From Demequina sp. NBRC 110052 (lineage in GTDB: Bacteria; Actinomycetota; Actinomycetes; Actinomycetales; Demequinaceae), in contig NZ_BBRI01000002.1 in assembly GCF_002090075.1 (NCBI RefSeq), positions 558,001 to 622,000 of the forward strand: a DNA stretch of 64,000 nt, written 5' to 3'. A program made the translations under genes and the position numbers. The notes under the pieces were generated by a model. The model did no database searches. It saw only the letters and a list, made by a program, of their open reading frames with translations, and was not told where the DNA came from. Below are positions 1 through 8,699 of this stretch, piece after piece (position 1 is the stretch's first letter; the number at the start of each line of letters is the position of its first letter).

Positions 1-2
1 CG

Positions 3-584
3 CTTCACCGCATCCCGCTGCGCACCTGGGGCCTCCTGCTCGCGCTCACCGTCATCGCCATCGGCGGCGGGTGGGCGGAGGATGCCGCGTCCACCTGGTC
101 CGCGTCGTACATGCGTGACGAACTCACGGCTGGCGCCACGCTCGCCGCGCTGGCCTTCGTCGCAATGCAGGGGCTCCAGTTCGTGGGCCGACTGCTCGGG
201 GACGGCATGGTGGACCGCTGGGGTCAGCGCGCGGTGGCCCGCGCGGGCGGAAGCCTCGTCGCCGTCGGCATGGGACTCGCGCTCGCGTTCCCGTCGCAAT
301 GGGGGACGATCCTGGGCTTCGCCGCGGCCGGGTTCGGCGTCGCCACCCTGATTCCCGGCGCGATGCACGCGGCGGACGAACTGCCGGGGCTGAAGTCCGG
401 CACCGGCCTGACGATCCTCTCGTGGCTCCTGAGGCTCGCCTTCCTGCTGTCGCCCCCGCTCGTCGGAGCGATCGCCGACGCCGCGAGCCTGCGCGTCGGA
501 CTGCTGCTCGTGCCGGTCTTCGGAGTGCTCATCGTGGCGCTCGCGGGAGCGATGGCGCCGCGCAGACCGACGGTTGACGCCTAG
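3..584 (+). CDS. MFS transporter, C-terminal part (cut by window edge)
   Basis: The frame is open from base 3 and ends at a TAG at 582-584, so about 193 C-terminal residues are visible. The product is very hydrophobic, with roughly five to six membrane segments separated by short basic loops (for example MVDRWGQRAVAR), which is the pattern of the second half of a 12-helix major facilitator. A WAEDAASTWSASYM stretch near the left edge resembles the YbjJ-like sugar or drug MFS group. The substrate cannot be read from the sequence. The true start lies outside the window. The next gene begins 44 bases downstream on the same strand. Confidence 0.75.
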   Translation, partial: LHRIPLRTWGLLLALTVIAIGGGWAEDAASTWSASYMRDELTAGATLAALAFVAMQGLQFVGRLLGDGMVDRWGQRAVARAGGSLVAVGMGLALAFPSQWGTILGFAAAGFGVATLIPGAMHAADELPGLKSGTGLTILSWLLRLAFLLSPPLVGAIADAASLRVGLLLVPVFGVLIVALAGAMAPRRPTVDA

Positions 585-628
585 GGGCGCACGCGGGCGC
601 GTGCGGTCGACGCGCGGGCGGACCAGGG

Positions 629-1411
629 ATGCTGCACGATGTCCGCATGGGGTCGTTCGTCAAGCAGCGCCACGAGGTCACAGGCTCGCACTATGAGGCC
701 GAGGCAGCGGGGCTGCGATGGCTCGCAGTCCCCGGCGGTGCACGCGTCGCGCGAGTGATCTCCTTGGGCCCACGCAGGCTGGAGATCGAACACGTCGAGC
801 CCGTGCGCCCCACGGGCGACGCCGCGTACGACTTCGGCCGCGCACTCGCGCGTACGCACGCCGCGGGCGCCGTCGAGTTCGGCGCCCCACCCGAGGGCTG
901 GGACGGGCCGCTCTATATCGGCGAGCGCGAGATGCCGTCCGTCGCGGCTTCCACCTGGGGAGAGTTCTACGCGAGCGGCCGGGTCATGCCGTTCGTCGGC
1001 CCCGCGCTGCAGGCAGGCCACCTGAACGAGGACGAGGCCGCCGTCGTGGCGGAGGCCTGCGAGGCGATCGCGTCGGGGACTCTCGACGACGACGCTCCCC
1101 CGGCCCGCATCCACGGCGACCTCTGGGCCGGCAACGTCCTCTTCGGGCGCGAAGGCGTCGTGCTGATCGACCCGGCCGCGCACGGCGGCCACGCGGAGAC
1201 GGACCTCGCGATGCTCGCGCTCTTCGGCGCTCCCCACCTCGCCGACATACTCGAGGGCTATCAGGCCGTCGCGCCCCTGCGTGAGGGGTGGCGCTCGCGC
1301 ATCCCGGCGCATCAGCTTCACCCGCTCGCGGTGCATGCGGTGGGGCACGGACGCTCGTATGGCGTCGCGCTCGTCGAGGCGGCCAGGCGCACGCTCGCGC
1401 TCGTCGCGTGA
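629..1411 (+). CDS. Fructosamine kinase family protein
   Basis: This 260-residue protein has an aminoglycoside-phosphotransferase-like fold. The catalytic loop reads IHGDLWAGNVLF and is followed by the Mg-binding LIDPAAHGGHAETDLAM segment. Both are signatures of fructosamine kinase (FN3K/YniA) enzymes, which phosphorylate sugar adducts on amines or proteins so that they fall off. The length is slightly short for the family, which is usually about 250-290 residues. An in-frame ATG at 647 (MGSFVKQR) could be the true start, and the ribosome site at either start is weak. It is convergent with the metallo-hydrolase gene, whose stop lies 6 bases away. Confidence 0.85.
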   Translation: MLHDVRMGSFVKQRHEVTGSHYEAEAAGLRWLAVPGGARVARVISLGPRRLEIEHVEPVRPTGDAAYDFGRALARTHAAGAVEFGAPPEGWDGPLYIGEREMPSVAASTWGEFYASGRVMPFVGPALQAGHLNEDEAAVVAEACEAIASGTLDDDAPPARIHGDLWAGNVLFGREGVVLIDPAAHGGHAETDLAMLALFGAPHLADILEGYQAVAPLREGWRSRIPAHQLHPLAVHAVGHGRSYGVALVEAARRTLALVA

Positions 1412-1417
1412 GGTCGG

Positions 1418-2059
1418 CTAGATCTCGACGGCCTCTCCTTCGCCCAGTTGCTCGATCGGCACGGCGACGTGTCCCGGAGCTCCCCAGTGCTTCGCCGCCA
1501 TCGACAGCCCGATGTCGCTGAAGGCAGCGTCGTGGATCGCGATCGCCCGGCGCGGCGAGACAGCGTTGACATACGCCGCGGTCTCGGCGAAGCGTGTCCA
1601 CGGCCCACTGATCGGCACCAGGAGCGTATGCACGGCGACGTGCGGCACCTCGTATGAATCCCCCGGGTGCAGCACCCTCCCGCCGAGCAGATAGCCGACG
1701 TTGGGGTCGCGCGGCACGTGCGGATACACCTCGGCATGCACGCCGCCGTGCACCGACACCTCGAGGCCCGCGAGGCGGAACTCGTCCCCAGGCTCCACGG
1801 GCTTCACCTGAGCCCCGATCTCCGTGAAGCGCTCGATCACCGACTCGAGCCCTCTGACGGGAAGCGAAGGCCGGCGCGCGAGCTCTGCGCTCAACGCATC
1901 GGAGTCGAGGTGATCGGCGTGAGCATGAGTGAAGAGGACGGCGTCGGCTCGCGCCAGCAGCTCGGGGGTGCGCGGATCGAACGACCCGGGATCGATCAGC
2001 ACGGTCCGACCGTCGCGCTCGAGTTCGACGCATGCGTGGCGATGCTTGGTCAGTCTCAT
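1418..2059 (-). CDS. MBL-fold metallo-hydrolase (UlaG-like)
   Basis: This 213-residue protein starts MRLTKHRHACVEL and carries the THAHADHLD motif (HxHxDH) near residue 62, which binds the two metals of the metallo-beta-lactamase fold. Later His and Asp residues (GDSYEVPHVAVH and AIHDAAFSD) complete the site. The layout matches small cytosolic UlaG/YtnP-like hydrolases of unknown substrate. The ATG at 2059 is chosen because GAGGAG precedes it at good spacing. An in-frame ATG at 2125 would add 22 unconserved residues. It lies downstream of the SulP gene on the same strand, 62 bases away. Confidence 0.82.
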   Translation of the reverse strand: MRLTKHRHACVELERDGRTVLIDPGSFDPRTPELLARADAVLFTHAHADHLDSDALSAELARRPSLPVRGLESVIERFTEIGAQVKPVEPGDEFRLAGLEVSVHGGVHAEVYPHVPRDPNVGYLLGGRVLHPGDSYEVPHVAVHTLLVPISGPWTRFAETAAYVNAVSPRRAIAIHDAAFSDIGLSMAAKHWGAPGHVAVPIEQLGEGEAVEI

Positions 2060-2121
2060 GGAGCTCCTCTCGACCGGCTCCACTCCACCGTACGCTCCGC
2101 GTCCACGGCTCGGCGCGCGAC

Positions 2122-3756
2122 TCAACCCGCGGCGGCGCCCACGATCGCTCGAGCACGAGCCACCGCGGCGTCGAGACTCTCGACGAGGTGATCGCTGTCG
2201 GCAAGCGCATCGAGAGCCCCCGTGTGCTCCAGGAGCCCCACATGCCGGTCCTGCACGCCCTTGATCAGCACCGTGACGCCCCTGCGCTCGAGAGTCGTCA
2301 CCACCTCGCCGAGCAGCTGGGCCCCTGTGGCGTCGAGCAGGCGCAGCTGCGACATGCGCAGGATCACCACCTCGACGCCGCGGATGCGCGCCACCCGCTC
2401 AAGGACCCTGTCAGCGGCGCCGAAGAACAGCGCGCCGTCGAGGCGGAGCAGCGCGATCCGCTCGTCGCCCGCGACAGCCTCGCCCGGAAGTTCCTCGCGG
2501 TGCACGCCCGCGGCCTGCGACACCGCCCGGAGCGCGAACACGGCGGCGACCGCGACTCCGATCACGATCGCGTAGATCAGATCGACGCTGACGGTCACGA
2601 GCGCGGTGAGGACGAACAGCAGCGCGTCCTGCCTGGACGCCTTCACGACCGATCTGACGACCCGAGGCCTCACCATCGAGGCCGCGGTCACCATGAGGAC
2701 GCCCGCCAGCGCGGCGAGGGGCACCCGCGCGACGAGGGACGACGCGACCAGCACCACGCCCAGCAGCACCGCCGCGTGCGTGACTGCGGACACCCGCGTC
2801 CGCGCCCCCGCCTTCACATTGACCGCCGTCCTGGCGATCGCGCCCGTGGCGGGCATCCTGCCGAACAGGCCCGACGCGATCGACGCCATGCCCTGCCCCA
2901 CCAGTTCGCGATCGGCGTCGTAGCCGCCGACGTCGCTGTAGGTCGAGGCGACCCTCGCCGAGAGGAGCGACTCGATGGCCGCCAAGGCAGCCACTGCCAG
3001 CGTGGGGCCCGCGAGCGTCTGCAGGGTCGCAAGATCGATGGCGGGCAGCTGCGGCGCCGGCAGGCCCGTGGGGAGCTCGCCGATCGACGGCACCGTCGAC
3101 CCGAGCGCAACCGCACCAGCTGTGGCGAGGACGATCGCGACGATCGCGCCGGGCACCGCGCGCGTGAGCCGCGGCCACACCGCCATCACGCCGACAACGG
3201 CGATCACCACGGCGAGCGAGTGCCATCCGATCGCCCAGTCGGCGTGCAGCACCGAGTCGAGCGCAGCCCTCCACGCCTTGACTCCGTGCGAGCTCTCGGT
3301 GGCGCCGACCGCGGCCGGCACCTGCTGCAGGAAGATGATGATCGCGATGCCCAGCGTGAAGCCTTCGATGACGGGCCACGGGATGAGCCCCACAAGCCGG
3401 CCGAGCCGCGCGAACCCGGCGGCAGCGACGAGCACTCCGGCGAGGACCGTCACCAGCGCGAGAGCGCCGAGCCCGTGCTGTGCAAGCACCGGTGCCAGCA
3501 CGACGACCATCGCTCCCGTAGGACCCGAGACCTGTACGTGGGAGCCGCCGAGGACGGCGGCAACCACGCCCGCGACGATCGCGGTGATGAGGCCGGCCTC
3601 CGCGCCAGCGCCTGAGGAGACGCCGAACGCGAGAGCCAGAGGCAGGGCGACGACCCCCACGGTCAGTCCGGCGAGCAGATCGACACGCCACGAGGCCCGC
3701 AACTCGGCGTAGTCACGGCGACCGGGAAGGAGAGCGCGCCACCCCGCAGCGCTCAC
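2122..3756 (-). CDS. SulP-family inorganic anion transporter with STAS domain
   Basis: This 544-residue membrane protein opens with the SulP-type segment DYAELRASWRVDLLAGLTV, followed by about ten to twelve hydrophobic helices to residue ~400. A cytosolic STAS domain fills the C-terminus (VILRMSQLRLLDATGAQLLGE). SulP proteins move sulfate, bicarbonate or other anions, and the exact substrate is not decidable here. The variant GPTGAMVVVLAPVLAQHG is the usual conserved core. Its ATG overlaps the stop of the upstream ArsR-type gene by four bases (ATGA), so the two are translationally coupled and probably share control. Confidence 0.88.
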   Translation of the reverse strand: MSAAGWRALLPGRRDYAELRASWRVDLLAGLTVGVVALPLALAFGVSSGAGAEAGLITAIVAGVVAAVLGGSHVQVSGPTGAMVVVLAPVLAQHGLGALALVTVLAGVLVAAAGFARLGRLVGLIPWPVIEGFTLGIAIIIFLQQVPAAVGATESSHGVKAWRAALDSVLHADWAIGWHSLAVVIAVVGVMAVWPRLTRAVPGAIVAIVLATAGAVALGSTVPSIGELPTGLPAPQLPAIDLATLQTLAGPTLAVAALAAIESLLSARVASTYSDVGGYDADRELVGQGMASIASGLFGRMPATGAIARTAVNVKAGARTRVSAVTHAAVLLGVVLVASSLVARVPLAALAGVLMVTAASMVRPRVVRSVVKASRQDALLFVLTALVTVSVDLIYAIVIGVAVAAVFALRAVSQAAGVHREELPGEAVAGDERIALLRLDGALFFGAADRVLERVARIRGVEVVILRMSQLRLLDATGAQLLGEVVTTLERRGVTVLIKGVQDRHVGLLEHTGALDALADSDHLVESLDAAVARARAIVGAAAG

Positions 3757-4103
3757 AGCGCGCCCTCAGGGATGGGCCCACCCTGGCGGCGCGCAAGCTC
3801 CTCGTGCGACGCGAGGACATCGCGAAGCAGGGCACGCGCCGCGGCGAGCAGTCCCGCGACGGAGGGGTGCGCGAGCCGATAAGTGACGTGTCGCGCGTTC
3901 CGCTCAGACACGACGAGCCCGTAGCCGCGCAGCACGCGGAGGTGCTGGGAGAGGTGTGAGGGCTCGAGGCCCGTTGCGTCGATGAGCTCGGCCACAGTGA
4001 GCTCGCGCTCGGCAAGCAGCTCGAGGACTCGGATCCTCAGCGGATGTGCCAGGCCCTTGAAGAGGTCGGCCTTGACCTCGTTGAGCGGTCGTCCCGTGTT
4101 CAT
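3753..4103 (-). CDS. ArsR/SmtB-type HTH regulator
   Basis: This 116-residue winged-helix regulator matches the ArsR family: the helix-turn-helix is TVAELIDATGLEPSHLSQHLRVLRGYG in outline (residues ~36-60), followed by a wing at VVSERNARHVTYRL. No cysteine is present anywhere, so the classical thiolate metal or arsenite site of ArsR is absent. The effector may be another ion or a small molecule. It overlaps the SulP gene by four bases and so probably regulates anion transport. A candidate operator lies just upstream at 4132-4147. Confidence 0.88.
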   Translation of the reverse strand: MNTGRPLNEVKADLFKGLAHPLRIRVLELLAERELTVAELIDATGLEPSHLSQHLRVLRGYGLVVSERNARHVTYRLAHPSVAGLLAAARALLRDVLASHEELARRQGGPIPEGAL

Positions 4104-4131
4104 TGACTTCCCCTCGACATCCAGGTCCCAT

Positions 4132-4147
4132 ATGACGGATTCATCAT
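4132..4147 (-). promoter_or_regulatory. Candidate ArsR-type operator
   Basis: An imperfect inverted repeat ATGACG-GATT-CATCAT (5 of 6 arm positions pair) sits 28 bases upstream of the ArsR-type start codon. Location and symmetry fit an autoregulatory site. No experimental motif is available to confirm it. Confidence 0.35.
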
Positions 4148-4304
4148 GCCATCACTCTAGGCCTCGTCGCACCACTCCCGTCGAGCAGTCCGCACGGATC
4201 GGGACGCGACACGCCGCCGACCGCCCCCGGGAGACCGTACGACGCGGCATGTCGCGCGGGAATCCGTGCGGAGCGCCCGGGAATGTTCCTGAGAGCCTGG
4301 CGTT

Positions 4305-4328
4305 GATTACATGCAGATGCATATAATC
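4305..4328 (+). promoter_or_regulatory. Palindromic operator overlapping a TATAAT -10 box
   Basis: A near-perfect inverted repeat with 11-base arms, GATTACATGCA-GA-TGCATATAATC, has one mismatched pair. The perfect -10 hexamer TATAAT at 4322-4327 is contained in its right arm. It lies 37 bases upstream of the monooxygenase ATG. MarR proteins typically bind palindromes of about this size over their own promoters, and a MarR gene is second in this operon. No good -35 hexamer was found at 16-18 base spacing. Confidence 0.65.
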
Positions 4329-4364
4329 GGACGCAAGCTGCGCCCCAGAGCCCTAGGAGTCATC

Positions 4365-5552
4365 ATGCAGTTCGGCATCATGTCCGTCTCGGACATCACG
4401 CGCGACCCGGTCACGGGCCACACCCCCTCGGAGGCGGAGCGCATCGACGCGATCGTCCAGATCGCCAAGAAGACCGAAGAGGTGGGCCTCGACGTCTTCG
4501 CGATCGGCGAGCACCACAACCCGCCGTTCTTCTCCTCGTCCCCCACGACTCTGCTGGCGCACATCGCTGCGCTCACCGAGCGCCTCGTCGTCACGACCTC
4601 GACCACGCTCATCACCACGAACGACCCGGTGCGCTTGGCCGAGGAGTACGCGATGCTCCAGCACCTCAGCAAGGGCCGCATGGATCTCATGCTCGGCCGC
4701 GGCAACACCGCGCCCGTGTACCCGTGGTTCGGCCAGGACATCCGCCAAGGCCTGCACCTCGCGCTCGAGAACTACAACCTGCTGCACCGCCTGTGGCGCG
4801 AGGACGTCGTGGACTGGGAGGGCAAGTTCCGCACGCCGCTCCAGGGCTTCACGTCCACCCCTCGTCCGCTCGACGACGTGCCGCCGTTCGTGTGGCACGG
4901 CTCGATCCGCACCCCGGAGATCGCCGAGCAGGCCGCGTACTACGGCAACGGGTACTTCGCGAACAACATCTTCTGGCCCAAGGAGCACTACCAGCGCCTC
5001 ATCGAGTACTACCGCAAGCGCTTCGAGCACTACGGCCACGGCACCGGCAAGCAGGCGATCGTCGGTCTCGGCGGCCAGGCGTTCATCGCGAAGAGCTCGC
5101 AGGACGCGCACGCGCAGTTCCGCCCCTACTTCAACGAGGCGCCTGTCTACGGCAACGGCCCGGCGATGGAGGACTTCGAGGAGATGACGCCGCTCAGCGT
5201 GGGCTCGCCGCAGGAGGTCATCGACAAGACCCTCACGTTCCGCGAGGCGTTCGGCGACTACCAGCGCCAGCTGTTCCTCATGGACCACGCCGGGCTGCCG
5301 CTCAAGACCGTGCTCGAGCAGCTCGACCTGCTCGGCGAGCACGTAGTGCCCGTGCTGCGCAAGGAGCTCGAGGCCAAGCGCGACCCCGAGGCCCCCGCGA
5401 ACCCGCCGTCGCACGCCGACCTGGTCAAGGCGAAGTATGGCGACGAGGCTCCGCGCCAGCCCGCACCGAACGCCAACCGCGGCGACAACGTCACGGGCGG
5501 CTCGCCCTACCAGGACTCCGAGGCGGAGGTCACCGCCTACCCGACGCTGTGA
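4365..5552 (+). CDS. LLM-class (luciferase-like) flavin-dependent monooxygenase
   Basis: This 395-residue protein is a bacterial-luciferase-like TIM barrel. The start MQFGIMSVSDITRDP is preceded by TAGGAG at good spacing, and an ATG at 4311 lies inside the operator and is rejected. The motifs EEVGLDVFAIGEHHNPPF (residues ~44-61) and the TSTTLITTNDPVRLAEEYAML segment are typical of the group. The C-terminal 60 residues are hydrophilic and Pro/Asp/Asn-rich. Such enzymes use reduced FMN supplied by a partner reductase, which is encoded two genes downstream. The substrate is unknown. Confidence 0.9.
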   Translation: MQFGIMSVSDITRDPVTGHTPSEAERIDAIVQIAKKTEEVGLDVFAIGEHHNPPFFSSSPTTLLAHIAALTERLVVTTSTTLITTNDPVRLAEEYAMLQHLSKGRMDLMLGRGNTAPVYPWFGQDIRQGLHLALENYNLLHRLWREDVVDWEGKFRTPLQGFTSTPRPLDDVPPFVWHGSIRTPEIAEQAAYYGNGYFANNIFWPKEHYQRLIEYYRKRFEHYGHGTGKQAIVGLGGQAFIAKSSQDAHAQFRPYFNEAPVYGNGPAMEDFEEMTPLSVGSPQEVIDKTLTFREAFGDYQRQLFLMDHAGLPLKTVLEQLDLLGEHVVPVLRKELEAKRDPEAPANPPSHADLVKAKYGDEAPRQPAPNANRGDNVTGGSPYQDSEAEVTAYPTL

Positions 5553-6025
5553 CCGCCCCGGCCACGACGTCTCGCCTCACTCGCGGTCGCACCGCGCTCG
5601 CGAACGAGGCCTGGGAGGCGGTGCTCACCGCCTACGCGGAGCTCATGCGCGACTTCGCGTCCGAGGAGGTCTGGTGCGACGCCTCGATGCGCGAGTACGA
5701 CGTGCTGTACACGCTGTCCAAGTGCGACGAGCCGCAGCGGATCACCGAACTGGGCCGACACGTGCTTCTCAGCCAGCCCGGCCTGTCGCGCCTCGTCGAC
5801 CGCCTCGTCGAGCGAGGCCTCGTGTCCCGGTGCGTCGACCCTGGCGACGCACGGGCCGTGCACGTCCAGCTCACCCAGGAGGGCCGCGAGGTCCAGCGCC
5901 GCATCGGGCGCGGACACGGCCGCTCCGTCGCCGAGGCGATGACCTCGGCCCTCACGGACGAGGAACTCACGCAGCTGCGCGCCCTCGCTACCAAGCTCGT
6001 CTCCACCGCAAGGGAGCATTCATGA
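5549..6025 (+). CDS. MarR-family transcriptional regulator
   Basis: The GTG start at 5549 overlaps the stop of the monooxygenase gene (GTGA) and gives 158 residues. The winged helix is clear: ITELGRHVLLSQPGLSRLVDRLVERGLV (recognition helix around residues 70-90), then the wing RCVDPGDARAVHVQLTQEG with the DxRxxxxxLT hallmark. Helices at both ends would form the dimer interface. It is translationally coupled to the genes on both sides. The likely target is the palindrome at 4305-4328, and the ligand may be the substrate of the monooxygenase or an oxidant (inference). Confidence 0.92.
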   Translation: MTAPATTSRLTRGRTALANEAWEAVLTAYAELMRDFASEEVWCDASMREYDVLYTLSKCDEPQRITELGRHVLLSQPGLSRLVDRLVERGLVSRCVDPGDARAVHVQLTQEGREVQRRIGRGHGRSVAEAMTSALTDEELTQLRALATKLVSTAREHS

Positions 6026-6726
6026 CCACCGACCCCTACCGCCTCGTCGTCGTCAGCGCCGGCGTCTCGGACCCTTCCTCCACGCGACTCCTGGCCGACC
6101 GCGTCGCCCAGAGCGTCGTCAACGCCGCCTCCGAGTCGGGCCGCAAGACGGCTGTCACCGTGATCGACCTCCGCGAGCTGCTCCCCGAGCTGCCCGCGGC
6201 GCTGTCCACGCAGCTGCTCGGCCCGCGCTTCGAGCGCGCCGTCGCCGCGCTGGGCCAGGCCGACGCGGTGATCGCCTCGACGCCCGTCTACAAGGCGGGC
6301 GCCTCGGGCCTGTTCACGTCGTTCTTCCAGGTGCTCGACAACGACCTCCTCATCGGCAAGCCAGTGATCCTCGCGGCCACCGCCGGAACCGCGCGCCACG
6401 CCCTCGTCGTGGACGAGGAGATGCGCGCTCTGTTCGCCTACCTGCGGGCCCTTCCCGTGCCCACGAGCCTGTTCGCCTCCACGGAGGACTGGCAGGACGA
6501 CGCGCTCGCGACGCGCATCGACCGCGCCGCGCACGAGCTGGTGCTGCTGATGGCCTCGGGCTTCGCGCGCGACGTGCGAGAGCAGTCATGGAAGCGCTAC
6601 CAGCACTCGTACGGGTCCGCTGGCGGCACCGAGCTCGACGTCGACACGGACACCGACCTCATGCGGCTCGCCGCCGGCGGATCGCTGCTCGGAAGCAAGG
6701 ACCCGTTCGACCCTCGGGAATCCTGA
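6022..6726 (+). CDS. NAD(P)H-dependent FMN reductase (CE1759-like)
   Basis: This 234-residue flavodoxin-fold reductase begins RLVVVSAGVSDPSSTRLLADRV, the nucleotide-binding start of the family, with ASTPVYKAGASGLFTSFFQVLD (~91-112) lining the FMN site. Its ATG overlaps the MarR stop (ATGA). The order LLM monooxygenase - MarR - FMN reductase makes a complete two-component flavin monooxygenase system: this enzyme makes FMNH2 and the first gene uses it. The last ~40 residues are polar, ending KDPFDPRES. Confidence 0.9.
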   Translation: MTTDPYRLVVVSAGVSDPSSTRLLADRVAQSVVNAASESGRKTAVTVIDLRELLPELPAALSTQLLGPRFERAVAALGQADAVIASTPVYKAGASGLFTSFFQVLDNDLLIGKPVILAATAGTARHALVVDEEMRALFAYLRALPVPTSLFASTEDWQDDALATRIDRAAHELVLLMASGFARDVREQSWKRYQHSYGSAGGTELDVDTDTDLMRLAAGGSLLGSKDPFDPRES

Positions 6727-6769
6727 CACCGCGGGGAAGCGTTCGCGCACGGTGCGCGTTGACTCGGCC

Positions 6770-7075
6770 ATGAACAGCCAGGAAGCCGACCGTTCGCTCG
6801 AGGTGCGTCGCGTCGACGAGCGCCAACGCTACGAGATCCTCGTTGCCGGCGAGCTCGCCGGCTTCGCGGAGTTCCGCGAGCGCGGCGACCGGATGATCTT
6901 CACGCACACCGAGGTGGATGCCTCGTACGAGGGTCAGGGTCTCGCCTCGCGACTCGTCGCAGAAGCGATCGACGACGCGGTGAAGCGCGACCGCGTCATC
7001 GTGCCGGCGTGCCCCTACGTGGCACGCTGGCTCACTCGACACGACGTCCCCGGCGCGCGCATCGAGTCCACCTGA
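6770..7075 (+). CDS. Small GNAT-like N-acetyltransferase (COG2388 type)
   Basis: This 101-residue protein carries the acetyl-CoA site HTEVDASYEGQGLASRLV followed by AEAIDDA and the C-terminal PACPYVARWLTRHD. That pattern is the hallmark of the small YidJ/COG2388 GNAT proteins, which are half the length of normal GNAT enzymes. The substrate is unknown. Starts at GTG 6752 or ATG 6770 are both possible. ATG is chosen because the extra six residues are not part of the fold. It is a free-standing gene between the flavin operon and an efflux pump. Confidence 0.8.
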   Translation: MNSQEADRSLEVRRVDERQRYEILVAGELAGFAEFRERGDRMIFTHTEVDASYEGQGLASRLVAEAIDDAVKRDRVIVPACPYVARWLTRHDVPGARIEST

Positions 7076-7168
7076 TCCTCGCTGGCGTCAGCGCCAGGAG
7101 ATATCCTCTTTCAGTTGCCCTCGGCGCGAACCCGCGCTCCCCGCACTCCAGGAAGGCCTCGCCGCCGC

Positions 7169-8650
7169 ATGTCTGATCGCACGCAGCTGACCGCCGTCGA
7201 TACAGCCGTATCGGATGTCGACGCGGATCTTGCGCGACGCAACCGGACCGTCATCTGGATGCTGATCGTCGCGGCCTTCACCGTGATCCTCAACGAGACG
7301 ATCATGGGAGTAGCGATCCCGCACCTCATGACGGACCTGGGGATCTCGGCCAGCCAGGCGCAGTGGCTCACGACCGTCTTCCTGCTCACGATGGCCGTAG
7401 TGATTCCCACGACGGGATTCCTGCTCCAGCGCTACCCCACGCGGGGCCTCTACCTGCTCGCGATGGGGCTGTTCACCGCTGGCACCGCGCTCGGAGCGCT
7501 CGCGCCGGGCTTCGAGGCGCTGCTGGTCGCCCGCATGGTCCAGGCCTCGGGCACCGCCATCATGTTCCCTCTGCTCATGACCACCGTCATGGAGCTCGAG
7601 CCTCCCGCCACGCGCGGACGCCGCATGGGCAGCATCTCCGTCGTGATCTCGGTCGCTCCCGCGATCGGTCCCACGGTCTCGGGCCTCGTCCTCTCGGTCG
7701 CGAGCTGGCGTTTCCTGTTCGTGGCGGTACTGCCCGTGGCGCTCACGGTGCTCGTGCTGGGCTATCTGCGCATGCGCACGGTCAACGAGCCGACCCGCAC
7801 ACACATCGACGTGGTCTCCGTGCCGATCTCCGCGCTCGCCTTCGGCGGCATCGTGTTCGGCCTGAGCCGTCTGGGTGAGGGCGTGGGCGAGGACCCGACG
7901 GTCGCGTTGTGGTCCTTCGGCATCGGGCTCTCCGCCATGGCGCTGTTCGTCTGGCGCCAGCTCGCGCTCCAGCGCGAGAACCGCGCGCTGCTGGACCTGC
8001 GCACCTTCCGGACCCGCACGTTCGCGGTCGCGGTCGCGACGTTCGCCGCGGCCATGATGTCACTGTTCGGCGCGATCATCCTGCTGCCGCTCTTCACGCA
8101 GGGCGTGCTCGGACTGACCGTGCTCCAGTCGGGGCTCATGCTCCTGCCTGGCGGCCTCACGAGCGGTCTCCTCGCGCCATGGGTGGGGCGAGCCTACGAC
8201 CGCATCGGGCCGCGGCCGCTGCTGATCCCCGGCGCCGCGCTCATCGCTACCGCCATGCTCCTGATGGCGCTGTCCGCTTCCGTCGGCGCGCACTGGTGGC
8301 AGATTCTCGCGGCCCACGTCACGATGAGCGTCGGGCTGGCGCTGACGTTCACCCCGCTGTTCTCGGCGAGCCTCGGCTCACTTCCGCAGCGCCTGTACTC
8401 GCACGGTTCGGCGACGGTCTCGACGTTGCAGCAGGTCGCCGCCGCCGCCGGCACGGCGCTGTTCATCTCGGTGATGGCGCTCGTCACGGGCTGGGGCCTC
8501 GCGGACGGCCTGAGCGAGGCCGCTGCACAGGCCGGCGGCATCCGCGCCGCATTCACGGTCGCCGCTGTGATCGCAGCCGCAGGGATCGTGCTCGCGTTCT
8601 TCATCCAGCGGCCCGACAGCGCCGACGCGCACTCACCTGCGGTTCACTGA
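7169..8650 (+). CDS. MDR-type MFS efflux transporter (DHA2 family)
   Basis: This 493-residue protein has fourteen predicted membrane helices, the DHA2 layout. Motif C-like SISVVISVAPAIGPTVSGLV lies near residue 165. The N-terminus has the family pattern LNETIMGVAIPHLMTDLGIS with QWLTTVFLLTMAVVIP. The ATG at 7169 follows AGGAAGG at a somewhat long 12-base spacing. TTG 7115 upstream would add an unlikely Arg/Pro-rich leader. Members of the family export drugs or toxic metabolites by proton antiport. A TATCCT -10-like box lies at 7102-7107 without a clear -35. Confidence 0.9.
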   Translation: MSDRTQLTAVDTAVSDVDADLARRNRTVIWMLIVAAFTVILNETIMGVAIPHLMTDLGISASQAQWLTTVFLLTMAVVIPTTGFLLQRYPTRGLYLLAMGLFTAGTALGALAPGFEALLVARMVQASGTAIMFPLLMTTVMELEPPATRGRRMGSISVVISVAPAIGPTVSGLVLSVASWRFLFVAVLPVALTVLVLGYLRMRTVNEPTRTHIDVVSVPISALAFGGIVFGLSRLGEGVGEDPTVALWSFGIGLSAMALFVWRQLALQRENRALLDLRTFRTRTFAVAVATFAAAMMSLFGAIILLPLFTQGVLGLTVLQSGLMLLPGGLTSGLLAPWVGRAYDRIGPRPLLIPGAALIATAMLLMALSASVGAHWWQILAAHVTMSVGLALTFTPLFSASLGSLPQRLYSHGSATVSTLQQVAAAAGTALFISVMALVTGWGLADGLSEAAAQAGGIRAAFTVAAVIAAAGIVLAFFIQRPDSADAHSPAVH

Positions 8651-8699
8651 GCACCTCTGGGGCGCCGAGCGCGCGGATCTTCCCGCTCGCGCGCACCCG

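Noticed and set aside
2032..3615. Long + strand frame opposite the SulP gene
   Set aside because: The product is Arg/His/Asp-rich and lacks any motif, while SulP and STAS motifs are clear on the minus strand.
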